Below, in pieces: positions 61,887 through 64,000 of a stretch of DNA of 64,000 nucleotides (positions are counted from its first letter, which is position 1; each line of letters begins with the position of its first letter). Position numbers and translations under genes: made by a program. The DNA is from Diplonema papillatum (Eukaryota > Euglenozoa > Diplonemea > Diplonemida > Diplonemidae). The notes below the pieces were generated by a model that worked only from the letters and a program-made list of their open reading frames with translations, did no database searches and was not told the origin of the DNA. Where the stretch lies: contig JAPJBO010000023.1 of NCBI GenBank assembly GCA_030068145.1, positions 1 to 64,000 on the forward strand, written 5' to 3'.

Positions 61887-63824
61887 TTATGTCATGTGCT
61901 GGCGGATGTGCCGTGTCCACGCACCCTTTGATCCAAGCTTTCTCCAGCACAGCTTGCATCGAAGAGGCTCATCGAAGAGAGCAGGATGCTTTTTTTGGAC
62001 ATGCTGACTCATTCCAGCTGCCTTTACTTTTACACGACATGCAGGGCATTCAGCCATGCAGTGGCATTGAATGCGGTCGCGATGTGCTGCGTCGATATGG
62101 GCAGCCATCGAGGATTCCACAGCTTTTTTGCCACAAAAGTCGCACGGCAAATATGTTTCCGCTTCTTCTTCTTCTTCTTCGTCTTCGTCTTCTTCGTCGT
62201 CTGCTTTCTCCTCACACTCCTCTGCTGCATCGCTATCACCCGCTTCCTCCAATTCCTTCTGAGCTCTCTGCACGAGGTTCTTGGTGAGGTTCTTGTCTGG
62301 CACAAACAGCGGCAGTTGTGGGGGGGCTGTCGGCGCCTCGCAGTTGCACACACGAATCGTTCCAGTTCCACCCGCAAACCGGAACGCCGTATAGGGCCCC
62401 CCACGAAAGACGAAGTTGGTTTTCATTGCGGCAAGCTGCTCACAAAGAACGATAAGGGCTAGATTGCTACGCGCATTGCGGTGCAGGCAATCGCAAATCA
62501 AAACTGTTTGTTTTCCGCGAAAGCCTGTCTGGGACAGATCCGCAACCTTCCACGGAAGTCGGCGGGCTCTCCGTTTTTCCTCCGCGCATGCCAGATCTAC
62601 CTCGCAGGTTTTTGGGCTGCTGATCATGGGCACGTCAGCTTTCCGCTCTCCGTTTTCTGCCTCCTCAGCTTCATCCGAACACTGCAATGGAAGGGCATCC
62701 ATGCGATCCCACCAATGGCTGAGGCTGTGGCAATACGCATTCGTTGTTGAGCCCTTTCGCACGCTTTCCATGAGGTGGAGGAAGATGTGCGCAGATAAAC
62801 GGGCACGCAAAAAGGGGATGCGGGCGGCAGTTTCTTTTTGACCCCAGTAACGCCAGGGTACGTCCGAATACCGGAATTCGGCAAGGTCGCTTAGGCTGAT
62901 GAATAGCCAGCGAAATGTTGGTGATAGCTCTCGTTGCGCCATCATGGAGACTACCTTCCTCACGTGCGCTCCGGTAGCATTCTGGCTGACATCGATGTTC
63001 AAAGTGCTGCACAGGTCTCGAAGTGCCGACGTACTCTCAGCATCCAGCTCCTTGAACAACGCCAACCCCATACCCTTTATGTCGTGCAGGGCTGGAGAAA
63101 CGTAGTGTGCTGATGGTGCCACTGCGCTCAGCAGCGATGTGTAGCCAGCTGCAGCCATTTGGGCAAGGCTGAGGTGAGGAAAGCGATGTATGTACATGCT
63201 CCATTCGCTTGTTGGAACGGTGCATACTGCGCAGCGGTGGCCTCTTCCACCACACCCGTCAAGCCTCTGCCATCGGTCAAAGTGATCTCCGGTGATCTTT
63301 TCGATCCGAACCCGAGTCACACCGTGGCCGCGAACGATCTTTGCATTGTGAAGGCGCAAAATTGCATGGTTGAGAAACCGGTTCTCGAAATGCTTAAATT
63401 GCGCTTTCTTCCGGTCGACGACAGTTACGGACGGGACAAAACCGCCGGTTTCTGGGTATACCAGGGACATCGACAGACGTGTGCGCGCGTTGCGCGATCT
63501 CAGCGAGTTTCTTGCTGTGTACCCGTCGGTATACAGTACGCCAACAAGCGGTACGGAAGACAATCTTGCGGATTCACGCCACCCCTCCTCTTCCAAGACC
63601 TTGAACGCACCTGCTAAGCCCCGTTGCAGTCTCTCCTTTACTCGAGAGCGCGACTCCTTCTCCACTTTTCTGCAGCGCTTCACGGACACCCCGATACTCA
63701 TGCTAGTACGCCGCTTGTGCGACTTATTGACAAGGTCTAGCTTTCTCTGGGAGGTCCGTGTTGCATAACGCTCTTCGATGAGAGTTTTGCCCACTTCTAA
63801 CACAGCAGCGTTTGCGGATTGCAT
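61887..63824 (-). CDS. Putative DDE-type transposase or derived protein with C2H2 zinc fingers
   Basis: An intact 645-codon single-exon frame. The N-terminus is basic (about 20-75). VLYTDGYTARNSLRSRN (Asp100) looks like the first acidic residue of an RNase H-fold transposase, followed by a sheet-like stretch. ITGDHFDRW (Asp180) and GHRCAVC (Cys198/201) resemble the GD-x-K...C-x-x-C block of KDZ-like and related eukaryotic transposases. SPALHDIKGMG (about 243-253) resembles the following LH-x-x-G block. After an acidic stretch (about 535-560) come three C2H2-like fingers: CDFCGKK at 561, CPACRVK at 593 and CKLCWRK at 623. Coding bias is weaker than in the other genes. The transposase assignment is an inference; the zinc fingers are clear. 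Confidence 0.55.
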   Translation of the reverse strand: MQSANAAVLEVGKTLIEERYATRTSQRKLDLVNKSHKRRTSMSIGVSVKRCRKVEKESRSRVKERLQRGLAGAFKVLEEEGWRESARLSSVPLVGVLYTDGYTARNSLRSRNARTRLSMSLVYPETGGFVPSVTVVDRKKAQFKHFENRFLNHAILRLHNAKIVRGHGVTRVRIEKITGDHFDRWQRLDGCGGRGHRCAVCTVPTSEWSMYIHRFPHLSLAQMAAAGYTSLLSAVAPSAHYVSPALHDIKGMGLALFKELDAESTSALRDLCSTLNIDVSQNATGAHVRKVVSMMAQRELSPTFRWLFISLSDLAEFRYSDVPWRYWGQKETAARIPFLRARLSAHIFLHLMESVRKGSTTNAYCHSLSHWWDRMDALPLQCSDEAEEAENGERKADVPMISSPKTCEVDLACAEEKRRARRLPWKVADLSQTGFRGKQTVLICDCLHRNARSNLALIVLCEQLAAMKTNFVFRGGPYTAFRFAGGTGTIRVCNCEAPTAPPQLPLFVPDKNLTKNLVQRAQKELEEAGDSDAAEECEEKADDEEDEDEEEEEEAETYLPCDFCGKKAVESSMAAHIDAAHRDRIQCHCMAECPACRVKVKAAGMSQHVQKKHPALFDEPLRCKLCWRKLGSKGAWTRHIRQHMT

Positions 63825-63907
63825 GGTTTAATTATTTGTCTTCCTGTGATGAATGAGTCCTTCGATATCGTCTCTGGGCCCCTTATCCACGGACATGGTG
63901 TGACCAG

Positions 63908-64000
63908 ATGAATATTGCGGAAGCACTTGATCAGCGCCAGACTAAAAGGAAGCTCGCAGCAGAAAACGGAAAAATAGAGGCCAGAGTGATGCTGCCGCCG
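63908..64000 (+). CDS. Start of a divergent ORF, cut by the window end
   Basis: 31 codons (MNIAEALDQRQTKRKLAAEN...) open to the last base, in a frame free of stops from 63857. It is head-to-head with the transposase-like ORF, 83 bp apart. Too short to identify. It may be a second protein of the same element. Confidence 0.3.
   Translation, partial: MNIAEALDQRQTKRKLAAENGKIEARVMLPP

Overview
This is nuclear DNA from a eukaryote. The genes have GT-AG introns, some longer than 7 kb. Coding exons are GC-rich, especially at third codon positions, and lie in a much less GC-rich sea of repeats. Mobile-element remnants of several eukaryotic classes are present (tyrosine-recombinase retrotransposon, LINE, a (CT)n-tailed retroposon, several MITE families). 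The gene set fits a free-living protist or alga: a bacterial-type GltS glutamate carrier, a transmembrane RING-H2 protein with a large Cys-rich ectodomain, and a centrin-like EF-hand protein. I cannot name the lineage. I recognised no rRNA, convincing tRNA, CRISPR or bacterial operon.

Layout, left to right. (1) 0.9-10.1 kb: a two-exon GltS-type sodium/glutamate symporter gene. Its 7-kb intron holds broken copies of both exons, a five-fold repeat of its own 3' splice acceptor, and a fragmentary DIRS/Ngaro-like element (RT, RNase H, tyrosine recombinase). (2) 10.1-16.3 kb: intergenic repeats. (3) 16.3-21.5 kb: a two-exon gene for a type I membrane protein of about 1372 residues (signal peptide, propeller-like region, apple/PAN-like module, low-complexity repeat, Cys-rich region, one membrane helix, RING-H2). 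It has a frameshifted second copy of exon 2 in its intron and two pseudogenised tandem copies of its 3' end. (4) 22.8-31.2 kb: repeats, including a 734-bp tandem duplication, MITEs and LINE RT remnants. (5) 31.25-33.56 kb: two exons of a centrin-like EF-hand gene around a 10-bp minisatellite and a broken exon copy. (6) 33.6-42.1 kb: repeats and MITEs. (7) 42.15-57.97 kb: three small phase-compatible exons, proposed as one gene for a coiled-coil protein of translation-factor type. Its first intron would hold a 22-bp minisatellite and a 6.3-kb satellite of about 43 units. (8) 58.5-61.3 kb: a 2.8-kb element with long terminal inverted repeats. (9) 61.9-63.8 kb: an intact 645-codon ORF on the minus strand resembling a DDE-type transposase with C-terminal zinc fingers, with a divergent ORF running off the window.

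The most striking pattern is intron growth by local duplication. In all four spliced genes, a long intron carries tandem copies of sequence close to its 3' end, and in three of them the copies include the acceptor site and part of the exon. The most unusual single object is the 48.3-54.6 kb satellite, whose roughly 146-bp unit contains four phased stem-loops. The freshest insertions can be read from target-site duplications: two hAT-like MITEs with perfect 8-bp duplications, one 0.93-kb element with 8 bp, and a (CT)n-tailed retroposon whose filled and empty sites are both present.
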